A stretch of 49,545 nt of DNA from Stemphylium vesicarium (Eukaryota; Ascomycota; Dothideomycetes; Pleosporales; Pleosporaceae): NCBI GenBank assembly GCA_004380135.1, contig QXCR01000190.1, positions 1-49,545 of the forward strand. Reading direction: 5' to 3'. The translations under genes were made by a program, and so were the position numbers. This document shows positions 1-9,509 of the stretch, piece by piece. The notes under the pieces are model-generated. The model was not told where the DNA came from. It searched no databases and was given only the letters and a program-made list of their open reading frames with translations. Each line of letters starts with the position of its first letter. The stretch's first letter is position 1.

Positions 1-99
1 ATAGTATTAGTAATAGCGGAAGATAGGAACTAGAGTTAAAAGTATATCTATTAGATATAAAGGGGGGAGTTAGACACCGAGGTATTGTCGCTGTCTACT

Positions 100-620
100 C
101 GTTATTATATACAAATGCTAGGTTATCTAGAATATTCTATCTTACTAATAGATAACCTAGATATACGTAATTTCTACGTCATAGATTACGTATACAAGAA
201 CGTAATAGCTACAGTAGTGCTATTCTAGCTAAAAGAGTACTAGTGCTTACTTAAGCTTACTAAGGCTTACTTAAGCTTAATTAAGCTTACATTCTAACAA
301 TGCTAAGATCTATAAAACACTAGTAGTTATTTCTTAGTTTTTAAGAAATAGAATTCCTCTTTTTAAGTATCCTACTTATAGCCCTAATCTAAATCCTATA
401 GAAAACGTTTAGAGCTTACTTAAGAATAGGCTAGTAAGAAGGCCTAGTGCCTCTTTAGGCCTAGGTGCTAGTATAAAAGTAGTAAATCTATTTAAAAAAG
501 CAATTTTAGAAGAGCGGGAGTAAATACCGCAAGAAGTAATAGATAACTATATTAGGTCTTTACCTAGACGTTATAAGGCAGTTAAAGTAGCTAAAGGCTA
601 GTATACTAAGTACTAGTTAT
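100..620 (+). mobile_element. RIP-decayed Tc1/mariner transposase remnant
   Basis: Frame 302-616 reads, through stop codons, as the C-terminal end of a Tc1/mariner DDE transposase. It has the family block YSPNLNPIENV-stop-SLLKNR near 383-435 and the terminal block PRRYKAVKVAKG-stop-YTKY near 565-616. Tryptophan is expected at both stop codons, and both are TAG, which is what RIP makes from TGG or CAG. An upstream stretch in another frame (121-230, containing ILLIDNLDIRNFYVIDYVYK) may be an earlier part of the same or another element. A short TTAAGCTTAC-type repeat at about 248-291 separates the two. The catalytic aspartate expected before NAKIYKT reads as asparagine. The copy cannot make a protein. 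I did not find its terminal inverted repeats. Confidence 0.8.
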
Positions 621-1139
621 TAGATCTAGCTAGTTTAATATACTAAAAGCTTAAAAAATAACTTTTTAATCTAACTACTATAGGAATAGGTAGAATAACT
701 AAATTAAGATGTATCATAGAACTGTCTACATAACAATCTATTAGATTTTAATAAAAATCAATGCTCTAAATAAAAAGTTGTAGCTATAAAAGAAGAGAGC
801 TTTTAAGTATACTCTAGCACTGCTAAGAATACGCTAGTTAGAGCTTACTAAGCAGCTACTTAGAGATACCTACTAAATGAAGATGTTCTTAGCTTTCTAC
901 AATACTAAAAATTATAGTTATAGTTAGTCTAGTTATCTAGATATAGAGCTTTAAAAAAAGCTACCTTTTTTTTTTACTCTTTCTTTTTGTCACCCTACTG
1001 TATTATAATATTATCCTTATTCTACCTAATATCTCTAATAGCTACTATTACTTAGATACTACTATTATATACTAGCGCCTAATAGTTAGTCTTAGCGTAA
1101 TATTGATTACGTAATCTACGCGCCCCGCGCTAATTATTA
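621..1139. other. AT-rich RIP-like stretch without a gene
   Basis: The sequence is dominated by TA-rich words and in-frame TAG/TAA in all frames, like the neighbouring transposon remnant. It contains a run of ten T at about 966-975. No protein family could be read. Base composition changes abruptly at about 1110-1150, where the amidase remnant begins. Confidence 0.6.
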
Positions 1140-2948
1140 TCCTTCGTTTCGTGCGACTATTGGCTGCCAACATCGCATCCTTCGTCCGGGAGAGGCCTTT
1201 GCTTGTTATCTGTAACATTCCTCCCCCCACTTTCTTCCAAGAAAACCGATGCCAAATGGTACGCCCGGAGCGAGATCCACAACATCCCAGCCAGTAAAAT
1301 GCACAACAGGTGTCTCAGCACCCGCAGCACCCAGTGGTACGGTGATTATTGGCGATCCGACAAGCGCAGGGATTTCATAAGCGATCGTGGTAGGAAGGAC
1401 AATGGCATCAAGTTGATGACGCTCGAGAGCTCCAAGCACTCCGCCCTCGCCACCAAACAGCAAGTTTTCCTGGGAGTGTTTGGCAAAATTGTGGCCCTGA
1501 TTGTGGAGTTCTTGATCGAGAGCAATGTCCCAGCTGTGTGTGTTTCGTCGTGGATATTCTTCAGCCGCGCAACTACGTGTAAATTCTCGCAGACCAGCGA
1601 GGTCACGTATTTGGTGTGGATTATGCTCGAGATTTTCGAAGAACTGAGAGATGTTGCTGGCGAATTCTGCGCGCGTTACAAGGTTGCATGGTCGCCCTTT
1701 CCAAGCCGTGTAGGCTGTGAAGTCGGCATTGTCGATTATTGTGGCGCCTGCGCTGCTCATGAGCGCCATTGCTTCGTCGAAAGCGGGCAGTACGTGTTTT
1801 ACTGAGTCTGATTCTGCATCGAGAACATTACGTGCTATCCCAATGCGCTTGCCGCGCAGCCCGTTATCCTACAGGACGCAGAGTATTTAGGAACCCCGTT
1901 GAGTGGCGATGACAGAGTGTATGCATCCATTGGATCCGGCCCGGCAATGATCTCGAGGAGTCTCGCAGCATCTTCTACGGTCCTCGTCATCGGGCCAACA
2001 GTGTCCTGACGTTCGCTGACAGGAACGACAATGTATCGGGATGTCAACCCTACGGTGGGTTTGATGCCTACAATGTTGTTTCTCTCGCATGGACTGACTA
2101 TACTTCCAGATGTCTGAAGCTCCCGTCTAGCGTTAACAAAAATCTTTTCCGATCATGCTTGAATGGAAGCAAAGCTGAGAGTTGACCGATGCACATACCT
2201 CCGTACCGATAGCCGCCCACGCAAGCCCAAGATCAACGGCCGTAGCATTTCCCCCTGAACTCCCACCGGGACACTGCTTTGGATAGTAGGCTGCGTAGCC
2301 CTGCCCGGAAATTGCGTTCCAGGACTTGGTCGAGTTGGTCGAGCGCAGCATTGACCACTCTGACAAACTCGTCTTGCCCACTATGATGAGGCCATGAGCA
2401 CGAAGTTCTTCGACAATGCTAGAATCAGCGCGAAGTTTTGCGTTCAAAAGAGCATAGGAGCCGGATGAGAGGGATGTGAGCTGGGGACTCAAAGTGTGGG
2501 AGCGCTTTGGGGAGGAACGAACAATGGGTTTGCATGCGATCGCGGGTGCCGATGTTGCCTTTAAGAAGGACAGGGATCCCATGAAGGGGGCTGTAATGTT
2601 CATGTCGGCACGGTGCTTCTTTAGGGTCATTTTGGACCGTGCTCTTCTTACCCTCGGAGTGCACCTCTCGCTCTCTCCTCGTCTAGACCTGCAGCAATCG
2701 ATATCGCATCTGGGTTGGTTTCGATAACTGCGTTCAGCGCATTGTTCACATCCTCTATGCGCTTTAAGTATGCCTGGCACAAGTATCAATTCGAGAGACC
2801 GGACTAGCAGCTGAGAGAAGCATACCACGACGAGATCCACGCTCGTGAAACGAGAATTGGACAAGCCGCTTACTAGCTCTTCTGATGTAGCGTTGAATAG
2901 AGAAGGTATTTTAGCCCCTTTCTTAGAAGACTTGCAAGCATGCTTCAT
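1140..2948 (-). pseudogene. Amidase-signature hydrolase, frameshifted and 3'-truncated
   Basis: This is an amidase-signature (Ser-cisSer-Lys) enzyme, a family that hydrolyses amides to acid and ammonia. Introns at 2774-2825, 2591-2651 and 2114-2198 restore the family sequence. Exon 1 reads FNATSEELVSGL. Exon 2 reads AYLKRIEDVNNALNAVIETN and leads into GPLHGIPVLLKG with the catalytic lysine. Next come GKTSLSEW and the serine motif CPGGSSGGNA, then SGSIVSPCERNNIVGIKPTV. Three faults argue against function. No phase-compatible splice links DRMQT to SGSYALLN (about 2465-2550). One G is missing at 1868-1869, where TGT-AGG-GAT would be expected, shifting the frame between YSASCR and NGLRGKRIGIARNV. 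The usual end after FLGRKW is lost at about 1210, shortly before AT-rich transposon DNA begins. A homopolymer sequencing error could explain the deletion alone, but not the missing C-terminus. Confidence 0.8.
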
Positions 2949-3110
2949 CTTAACTTACTCGTGTGATAAAGTAGATAAGAAGTGCAAGTATAAAATTGCA
3001 AAGCTAGGGATACTAAGGCTTTATATAGAAGGCGCACTACTGTAAGGCGCACGGCCCGCCACCTAAGATAGACTAGTGTAGTAGAGTTTCGTAGGTGCCA
3101 CCCGCGCAAC

Positions 3111-3213
3111 AAGTGCGGGCCGGCGGGGTAAACTAGGCCATTCCTTTCGATGAAAGCGCGACTTTCAAGCTTCATCCTTGACACATGTGGGCGCAGCGGG
3201 CCGTTTCGCTCCC
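3111..3213 (+). repeat. Dispersed repeat, copy A
   Basis: About 103 bases, starting AAGTGCGGGCCGGCGGG and ending GGGCCGTTTCGCTCCC, match the reverse complement of 35195-35295 along their whole length. There are scattered substitutions and a few short indels. The segment CAAGCTTCATCCTTGACACA in the middle is shared, as is the block GGGCGCAGCGGGCCGTTTCG. The two copies are in opposite orientation, about 32 kb apart. Neither copy keeps a shared open frame across the repeat, so it looks non-coding, perhaps a fragment of a transposon or MITE. No terminal inverted repeat or target duplication was seen. Confidence 0.8.
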
Positions 3214-4087
3214 AGAGCGACGTGCAATAGGGATACTGCCCCAGCGCTGCCAACTCGGTGCGCATACGAAGGCCATGCTGCTGCTGCTGTGTGGGTAGTG
3301 AGGGGTGACAGCAGCTGGCTGTGGCTGGCTAACGGGCGGGCCGAGCCTTACTGGCTATGGCCGCGACGGTAGCCCCGCCTACGTCTCTTTGGTTACCCCT
3401 CGCCGCCGATCACATGCCTGCCTGCATCTGTATGCAACGCCGCAATCTATGACTGGAATGATGTTTAGGCCACTTGTACGAACAACGCCAGTTATACCGC
3501 GAGCCGCTAGCTTTAAGGCAATAGTTTCCACCTCTACTAGGATTAGTCTCAGCACCTGAACGTTGGGGGCGGTGAATGTACGATCCATCTGCTCATCAAA
3601 ATCGGCCCCAGCAGTACGGAGAGATATCGTCAAGTACCTCGGGCAGATTATGGACTAATACTATCAGGCTACATGATGAACGATCAAACTCTTGGAGTGC
3701 AACACGGTCATTGAGTCAACAGGGCCGCGACTTAGCTCCTCGCGCGAGCAGTCAGTTTCATGCGCACATGATGATAACTACTAATTCACTATCCCATTCC
3801 AAAGCCCACCAATACAATGAGCCAACATTCCACAATAACTTTGGTCAACTAGTAACACAAAATCGATACACCGGGCTGTTGCTGTGGCGAACACTCAACA
3901 CAAGCGCTATCCGCATTTTTATTGAATTTCCGACAATGGCCGCGAAAATTATCACCATTAATGCACTTGTTGCCATCCGCACAGCCCAACTAAAACTGCG
4001 GTTAGCAAACCTCGTCACGGTCTCGATAACGTCATGTGAATCCTAACTTACATAAGTGCCCACCCAACGGACTTTGTCGGTCTGAAT
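3214..4087. other. Intergenic, no gene recognised
   Basis: The stretch has mixed composition with a short CTG run at about 3278-3290. Open frames of 60-156 codons occur but none resembles a known family, and all lack convincing starts or splice structure. It may contain old repeat sequence adjoining the dispersed repeat. Confidence 0.4.
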
Positions 4088-4425
4088 TCAGTTCAAGGAA
4101 TTATGCGGTTGAAAGGATAATGGCGCTGTAGGTAGGGGCAAAGCATTAGTGTATGTTCTAACACACGCAAAGAGATGGAATCAGGTTGTCTACTTACCCC
4201 ATACAAAAGGATTCGAGCATGTGTCGTTTGCTACATCCGTGGTAGCTTTCAGATCGATGCCTTGGTTGGTACCTGTCTGGCAGGCACAGAAGGTTTGTAG
4301 GTCGCCGTGGACAAAGCTGGAATTCTCTTAGCGTGTTGTCCTTACGGTTGGTATCCAAAGCTTGAGAATTGATGACTCACCGAACTAAAGCGATCGCGAG
4401 AGCGAAGTTGATGATAAATCTCGCC
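4088..4425 (-). pseudogene. Possible small secreted cysteine-containing protein, probably degenerate
   Basis: Minus-strand ATG at 4425 opens a hydrophobic leader, MARFIINFALAIALV, followed by a good splice donor GTGAGT. A second segment reads NSSFVHGDLQTFCACQTGTN and then GIDLKATTDVANDTCSNPF before a second good donor, GTAAGT. An acceptor CTACAG then leads to a short tail ending in TGA at 4088-4090. The pattern of leader, C-x-C and a third cysteine with small introns is typical of fungal effector-like proteins. However, the first intron joins the two exons out of phase unless a weak donor (GTTCGG) is used, so the gene is either broken or wrongly parsed. No family was recognised. The call rests on composition and gene shape only. 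Confidence 0.3.
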
Positions 4426-5227
4426 ATAGTCTTGAAAACGATCAAAGTGAAGGATTGGCTCAAAAGAATCGTTGTTCTGTAAAAGGGAATGCGAAGACCG
4501 CTACTTATGCGTCTTAATAAATGCGGCGCGGGTGAACTACGTGAAGGCCGGATTCCCGTGGGCGTTGTTTCAACTCGTAAGATCTAGATTCACCCCAAGT
4601 GCTTACAGCAATGTGTAAGATCCGAGCTTAAGCCAGCTAGTAATCTCGGGGATCTCAGATTATAATCGGATTGTACTCGATGTACAACTCTAAAGTGGAC
4701 CGCCTTTTACTCTTAATGTAGGTACGATTACGATCACATATAGCCCACGCTGGCTCTTGATGTACGAAAGGCTGGACTAGTGCTTATCCAAGAAGGTAAG
4801 ATGTTAGCGTGAATTGGGAAGTAAGCATGGAGATGGAAAGCTTAATCGCGATAGGGTAGATCGCCTTGCTCGTTTATTCTAAGCAATATCGAGAGGCTAT
4901 CATATGTGCCGAAGGGAATGACCTTGTACCCGAATACTCCTTTAGTGTACGAAAGGTAATTACGGGTTCTTCGCGCGACATGATACGAATAGAATGGAAG
5001 GCCGCTTACACATGGCCATGAGGTAGGCTTGCTAGACTAAGCCGGCATTTGTCGCTTCACTAATGTAGCAGACTACGACCACTGCCCCGGACAGATACCA
5101 GCGCGACAAGCCCTGTCCATTCCACTACAAAGCATACCTTAGCCCCGCGTACAAAAGACATCAACCCATAACGTCCCAGTTTCTACCACCTTCCACCTTC
5201 CACACAACACAAGCCATAACCGCAAAG
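4426..5227. other. Intergenic, no gene recognised
   Basis: About 800 bases of average composition with no frame resembling a protein family. It holds the presumed promoters of the two small secreted-type genes on either side, which diverge from here. I saw no clear TATA box. Confidence 0.4.
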
Positions 5228-5670
5228 ATGCATATAAGTCTCGGCGTCACCTTCCTCTGTCTCTCAATCATGGTGCAAAGCTTCCCAACCTCATCCCCAG
5301 ATCTCATTAGCGACGCAGCTCCCCAGGTGCTAGATCTAGCCATTCGACCTCCATCCACAGACTTGGAAATCTTGTAAGCGCCTTCTTTCGCTTATTCTTT
5401 CCCTCTGCTAACTCACGCAACGCAATCACACCCCTACCGCCCAGCTCTCACCTCGGCCAAGGACCCAACTGGATGGACTACGGCCTGTTCGCCTGCAATG
5501 AAGCCCTCACCGCGCTAAAATGCGTCGTCACACTCAAGGGGGTCCAGCGGTTGGAAAACGTCTGCAGATTGTACGCCACCAACAAGAACTACGAAAAGGA
5601 CGTTCAGATCCGGGTGCAGAAGGGGAAATGGGCCCAAGGAGACGATTATGGTGAACGCTGCTACGTGTAG
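5228..5670 (+). CDS. Small secreted cysteine-containing protein (effector-like), 123 aa
   Basis: Exons 5228-5373 and 5445-5670 join through a canonical intron. The donor is GTAAGC, the branch-like site is GCTAAC and the acceptor is CCCAG. The spliced frame codes for 123 residues. Residues 1-18 (MHISLGVTFLCLSIMVQS) form a signal peptide. The mature part begins with a Pro/Asp-rich stretch, then SHLGQGPNWMDYGLFACNEA and a charged, probably beta-rich end, with four cysteines (FACNE, LKCVV, NVCRL, ERCYV) that could form two disulphides. There is no membrane segment and no known enzyme motif. It ends about 100 bases from the 3' end of a convergent secreted subtilase gene. Secretion is read from the sequence; any role in host interaction is inference. 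The short upstream ATG context and clean splice phase support the start. Confidence 0.75.
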
Positions 5671-5776
5671 CGCGCAGATGAATATGGTTAATGTGTTTTA
5701 TGGGGATCAGTTTCGGTTGGAGGTGCAGCATCAGTAGTCGTGGTTGTGGAAATGTTTTTTGTTTGATGTATTACTG

Positions 5777-8476
5777 TTACGTGTATGTGATGCTAAAGCT
5801 CTCTGTAACAATGGTATCGTAATCGCGCTCCTTGGTCGCATCGCCAAAGATATGCAGCGCTTTGACGAGGAACTTGTATGTGCCGGGCGGCGCAAACTCG
5901 CCATCTGCCATCTGTCCATTCCAGTCCCACCAAGACAGCCCACGCGGCACGTAACTAGTCGGGAAGTCTCGCATGCTGCCTAGAGATTCAGACGCGTTGT
6001 TGGCATCTGCGGGCAGGATCTGGATATCGAGCAAGGGGGTTCCGAGTGCGAAGTCAGTCTGGGCCTCTGGCAGCGACGCTGTGGCGTTGGACGCTGTGTT
6101 TTGCGAGATGGTGAAGGAGACGTTCGCGGGGAGAGGGCTAGCAGACATGTCATCGCTCCTCGTGAGGTAAGTGTTGTTGGTGTCAAGCACGGTGGCTTCG
6201 CGCATGCTGCCCACGACGCCGAGGTAGGGAAGGCTTAGAGAGTCGCCGTCGGTGCCGTTGAGCGTGATGTAGCCGCTGAAAACAGGGAGACGGGTCGCAT
6301 CGAGCGCGGGCGGTGAAACGCGGACGCTGATCGAGACGTCGCTGCTGGCGGGGATGGTGACCTTGTCCTTGCTGAAGGAGAGTTCAGCACCCTGGGTAAC
6401 GAGCTCATTGGGAAAATTCATTGGACGGATGCCGCCCTCTTCAAGAGTGTATCCGGATGCAGCAATCATATTGGCAATGCTGTATGTGACGTCCTCGGTA
6501 CCAGTGTTCGCGATAGTGAAGTTCGTGGTCTCAATTCGGTTGTCGGTGTCGTTGAAAGAGATGCTAGACACACTCAAGACCGTATTTGTGTATGCGGCGT
6601 CGTAGGCCTGGAGGAGACCACCGCCTTGCTGAGGGACGGGAGCAAGATAATCGTACGTGGTATTACCACCATCATTGAACAAATTCGGGTTTGAAGTCGC
6701 AGAGAGGACGCTCTCAAGCACTTTAGGGTCGAATGTACCGCGGACCTCTGCGACTAATGCGGTGATGGCGGCCGCAAGTGGGGTTGCCATGGAGGTACCA
6801 GAGAGCACAGCATAGCTACCAAGAGCACGCGGCCAAGTGGAGAGGATCATTCCACCCGGTGCTGCGATCTGCGGCTTGACCTCAATCTCGAATGTCGGGC
6901 CCCATGGTGTGGTGGTGCTGAGGAATCCACCGGTGGCTGAATTGGGCGCTGAAACAACGAATATCGGAGCAATGGCGGGATCCAAGATATTGATGGTAAC
7001 GGTGACCCCGGCCGCCAGATCAGCAACCCACTCTTCACCCGTCTCGCGGGGCACCATACCTATGCCCAAGATGCCATCAACTTCTTCAACAGAAACGCCA
7101 TTCACTGTTCCGGCATTGCTGTAGAGCATGACATATCTAGCTCCGGCATTTACAGCATGGGTGGCCTTCTGGACGAAGGTGCAGGTCCCTCTGCGAACTA
7201 GGACAATGTATCCAGAGAGATCGGGAGTGTCAGCCGGGTATGGATCACAACCGTTTGCAGGGTCGGTCGGATCATTGTTGATGTTCCACAATGGAAGACT
7301 GATGTTGCCCCAGTTGGCAGGGGAGCCGCCAGCCCATCCGAAAGATTGGGGTGGCGGCGAGTCGGTTGACGAGTTGCCCGTGGTGTATGTTGCGTTCATT
7401 AAGACTTGAGGGATCAGGATGTTGTCAACGGCAGCAACTGCTGTTACACCCTTTCCGTTCGACGCCGTGCTGGTATAGAATAGGCCTTCGGCACCGTCAT
7501 TAGTAGCCGAGAGAAGACATGGTACGCCTTGCTCGACGATGCGCGAGACAGCAACGGCCCAAGGGTCTTCCCTCCAACCTGAAGGGTAACCCATTGAACA
7601 AGTGATGATATCGCTGCCGTCTTCGAACGCTTGGTTGAATGCAGCGATTAGCACATCGTTGGCTATCCGACCAGTATTACATGTGTAGGTTCTGTATGCA
7701 CCAAGGGTGACATCGGGAGCGGCGCCAGTGAAGCCCATGGGGTTGACTTGAGCGGCCACAATGCCAGCAATGTGAGTGCCGTGGCCTACGCACTCGTCCA
7801 TTGGATCATCGTCCGGCACAGGCCTATTGGACCCGTCGTAGTCATCTCCCACCAAATCAGCTCCGTAGGAAACCAAGTATCCCTCACCAAAGCCACCACC
7901 CAGTGCAGGGTGGAGGTAGTCAACCCCCGAATCGATGACCGCAATCTTGGTGCCCTTTCCAGTGATACCCTGAGCACGGAGCTTGTCGACCTGCGTCATG
8001 ACATGAGTCGAGTATGTATCGCTTGTGCTTCCGCCCTCTTGTCGCTTCTGGAGCGCGGCCTGACCCGAGTTCCTATCCTGGCCTTTCCAGAGAAGTTCAT
8101 TTTGAGGCCGAGATTGAGTGAGAATTGGCCAAATTTGCTTGACCATATCCATTTTTATAATCATCGCCGCGGCAGCATCCGCATTGGATACGTTCTGAAG
8201 CTGGAACGAGATGCCTTGGAAAAGCCTGTAATTGAGATCCATGCGGTGTTCAACGCCAATCTCTTCCATTCCGAGTGCGTTGTAAAAGGAAGCGGAGTCC
8301 TAGACGAATTAGTTGCGAACAAAGGAGTTGAGAATCTAGTCGTGTACATGGCTTTCCGCGAATTCGACAATGTAAGCACCTGCGACTATCTTTCCAGTGA
8401 GTTCTTTCGAGGAGGCCGCGGCGGAAAGGGAGATTGCGCTCCCCAGAATGGGAAGGAAGTAGCTCCAATGTACCAT
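5777..8476 (-). CDS. Secreted subtilisin-like serine protease with PA domain (Vpr/Pr1C-like), 883 aa
   Basis: Exons 8476-8348 and 8299-5777 join at a 48-base intron (GTACAC...TCTAG) in phase 0, giving AESH-DSASFYNALG. The start has a signal peptide (MVHWSYFLPILGSAISLSAA), followed by an inhibitor-I9-type propeptide. A KR pair near residue 128 is a candidate processing site. The S8 catalytic triad is complete: Asp about 166 (VIDSGVDYLHP), His about 216 (GHGTHIAG) and Ser about 546 (SGTSMATP), with oxyanion Asn about 310. A PA insertion lies between the His and Ser blocks (LVRRGTCTFVQKATHAVNAG). After the catalytic domain come Fn3-like beta domains, as in bacterial Vpr and C5a-peptidase-type enzymes and fungal Pr1C proteins. 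It probably degrades extracellular protein as a nutrient or host-contact protease. The length is usual for this subfamily and no damage was seen. Confidence 0.92.
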
Positions 8477-8490
8477 AGTGAGAAGTGCGG

Positions 8491-8511
8491 CGAAACGAAA
8501 CGAAACGAAAC
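8491..8511. repeat. Short tandem repeat (CGAAA)n in the subtilase 5' leader
   Basis: Four copies of a five-base unit, CGAAACGAAACGAAAC and onward, lie 15-35 bases upstream of the subtilase start codon on the minus strand, so they probably fall in its 5' UTR. The tract could vary in copy number between strains. Confidence 0.7.
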
Positions 8512-8578
8512 AAAGAGCGACAAAAGTCCTAGGGATTTGGGCGAGACGGTAAAACTTAATCAGGGCAGTTGTGTTATG

Positions 8579-8586
8579 GTTATATA
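8579..8586 (-). promoter_or_regulatory. Candidate TATA box of the PA-domain subtilase
   Basis: The minus strand reads TATATAAC about 103 bases before the start codon at 8476, a plausible spacing for a fungal TATA element plus a 5' UTR. Assignment is by position and sequence only. Confidence 0.45.
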
Positions 8587-8619
8587 TCCATGGAGCTGGC
8601 ACAAGCGACACAGCGCGCT

Positions 8620-9509
8620 ATGACGCCGATAAGGTCCGCACAGAATATAGCATACTAACTATACCTAGGGCGTTCTACATGCTTACACCCGGCTCGCAGA
8701 GTGTTAATCAAAAGAGCACGAGCGACACAGAACGGCCTCGGTGAGATATGTATACCTGAATCGAGACGGGAGGCCAGATAAGGGTTAGGGTAGCTTGGCA
8801 GGTCTTGGGATAAAGATGCAGCATGGGGGTTCGCGATGTCTCATATGCAGGTACCCCTAAATTCCCGACGAGACGGGACAAGCGAAAGGCAGAGGTCGAG
8901 ACGAGAAGCACTACTATGTATGTAGAGGGTTGACCTGGCCCGTTCAAATGTCTAGTACTAGTGGCGGTGGGTGTGATCCATTCCGAAGAACGACGAGGTT
9001 TATCGGCGCCGATCCAATGATTACTAATCGAGTGTTGGGATTAGGTACACATGTATTTTTGCATTCGTGGCTAGGGTCGGATTCGCATTTGCGGAGTGAC
9101 GGAGTGAACGAAAACCCCACCGCCCAAGTCAAGTCTAGATGCGACGAAGCTAATATGTCTTGGTAATTGTTTGACTCCGGGTCGGAAAAGAGGCGCAAGA
9201 CTTGAGCTGCCCAAGGGCGTGGACCGCTGATTCGACGACGAAGATGGGTAGTGGAAAGCAAGAAAGACGTCCGACAAGTTCGACGGTTGTGCGCGCTACT
9301 CGAATCGCAGGGGAGCGCGCTCACAAATGAAACGGGCCGTGATTACGGATGCGCTCGGAAGTCCAAGGTTGTATTGTCTGTAGAGAGCTAACAACGCGCC
9401 GGCGCGGCCGAAGACGGGGCCATCACGGGTGTCTTCGAATGTAGGGGCGGGGTGCTGGTATGCACGTTCTTTGATAGTATCGCAGCGATACAATTACCAT
9501 CTTGCGCAT
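8620..9509. other. Intergenic, no gene recognised
   Basis: About 890 bases between the subtilase promoter and the 3' end of the HET gene. Several frames of 65-126 codons are open on both strands but none looks like a protein family. I read it as promoter plus 3' flank. Confidence 0.5.

Noticed and set aside
241..291. TTAAGCTTAC direct/inverted short repeats that might suggest a CRISPR-like or regulatory array
   Set aside because: Only a few imperfect AT-rich units inside RIP-mutated transposon DNA; no spacers.
8944..9324. 126-codon minus-strand frame upstream of the subtilase
   Set aside because: Composition is not protein-like and other frames of similar length overlap it.
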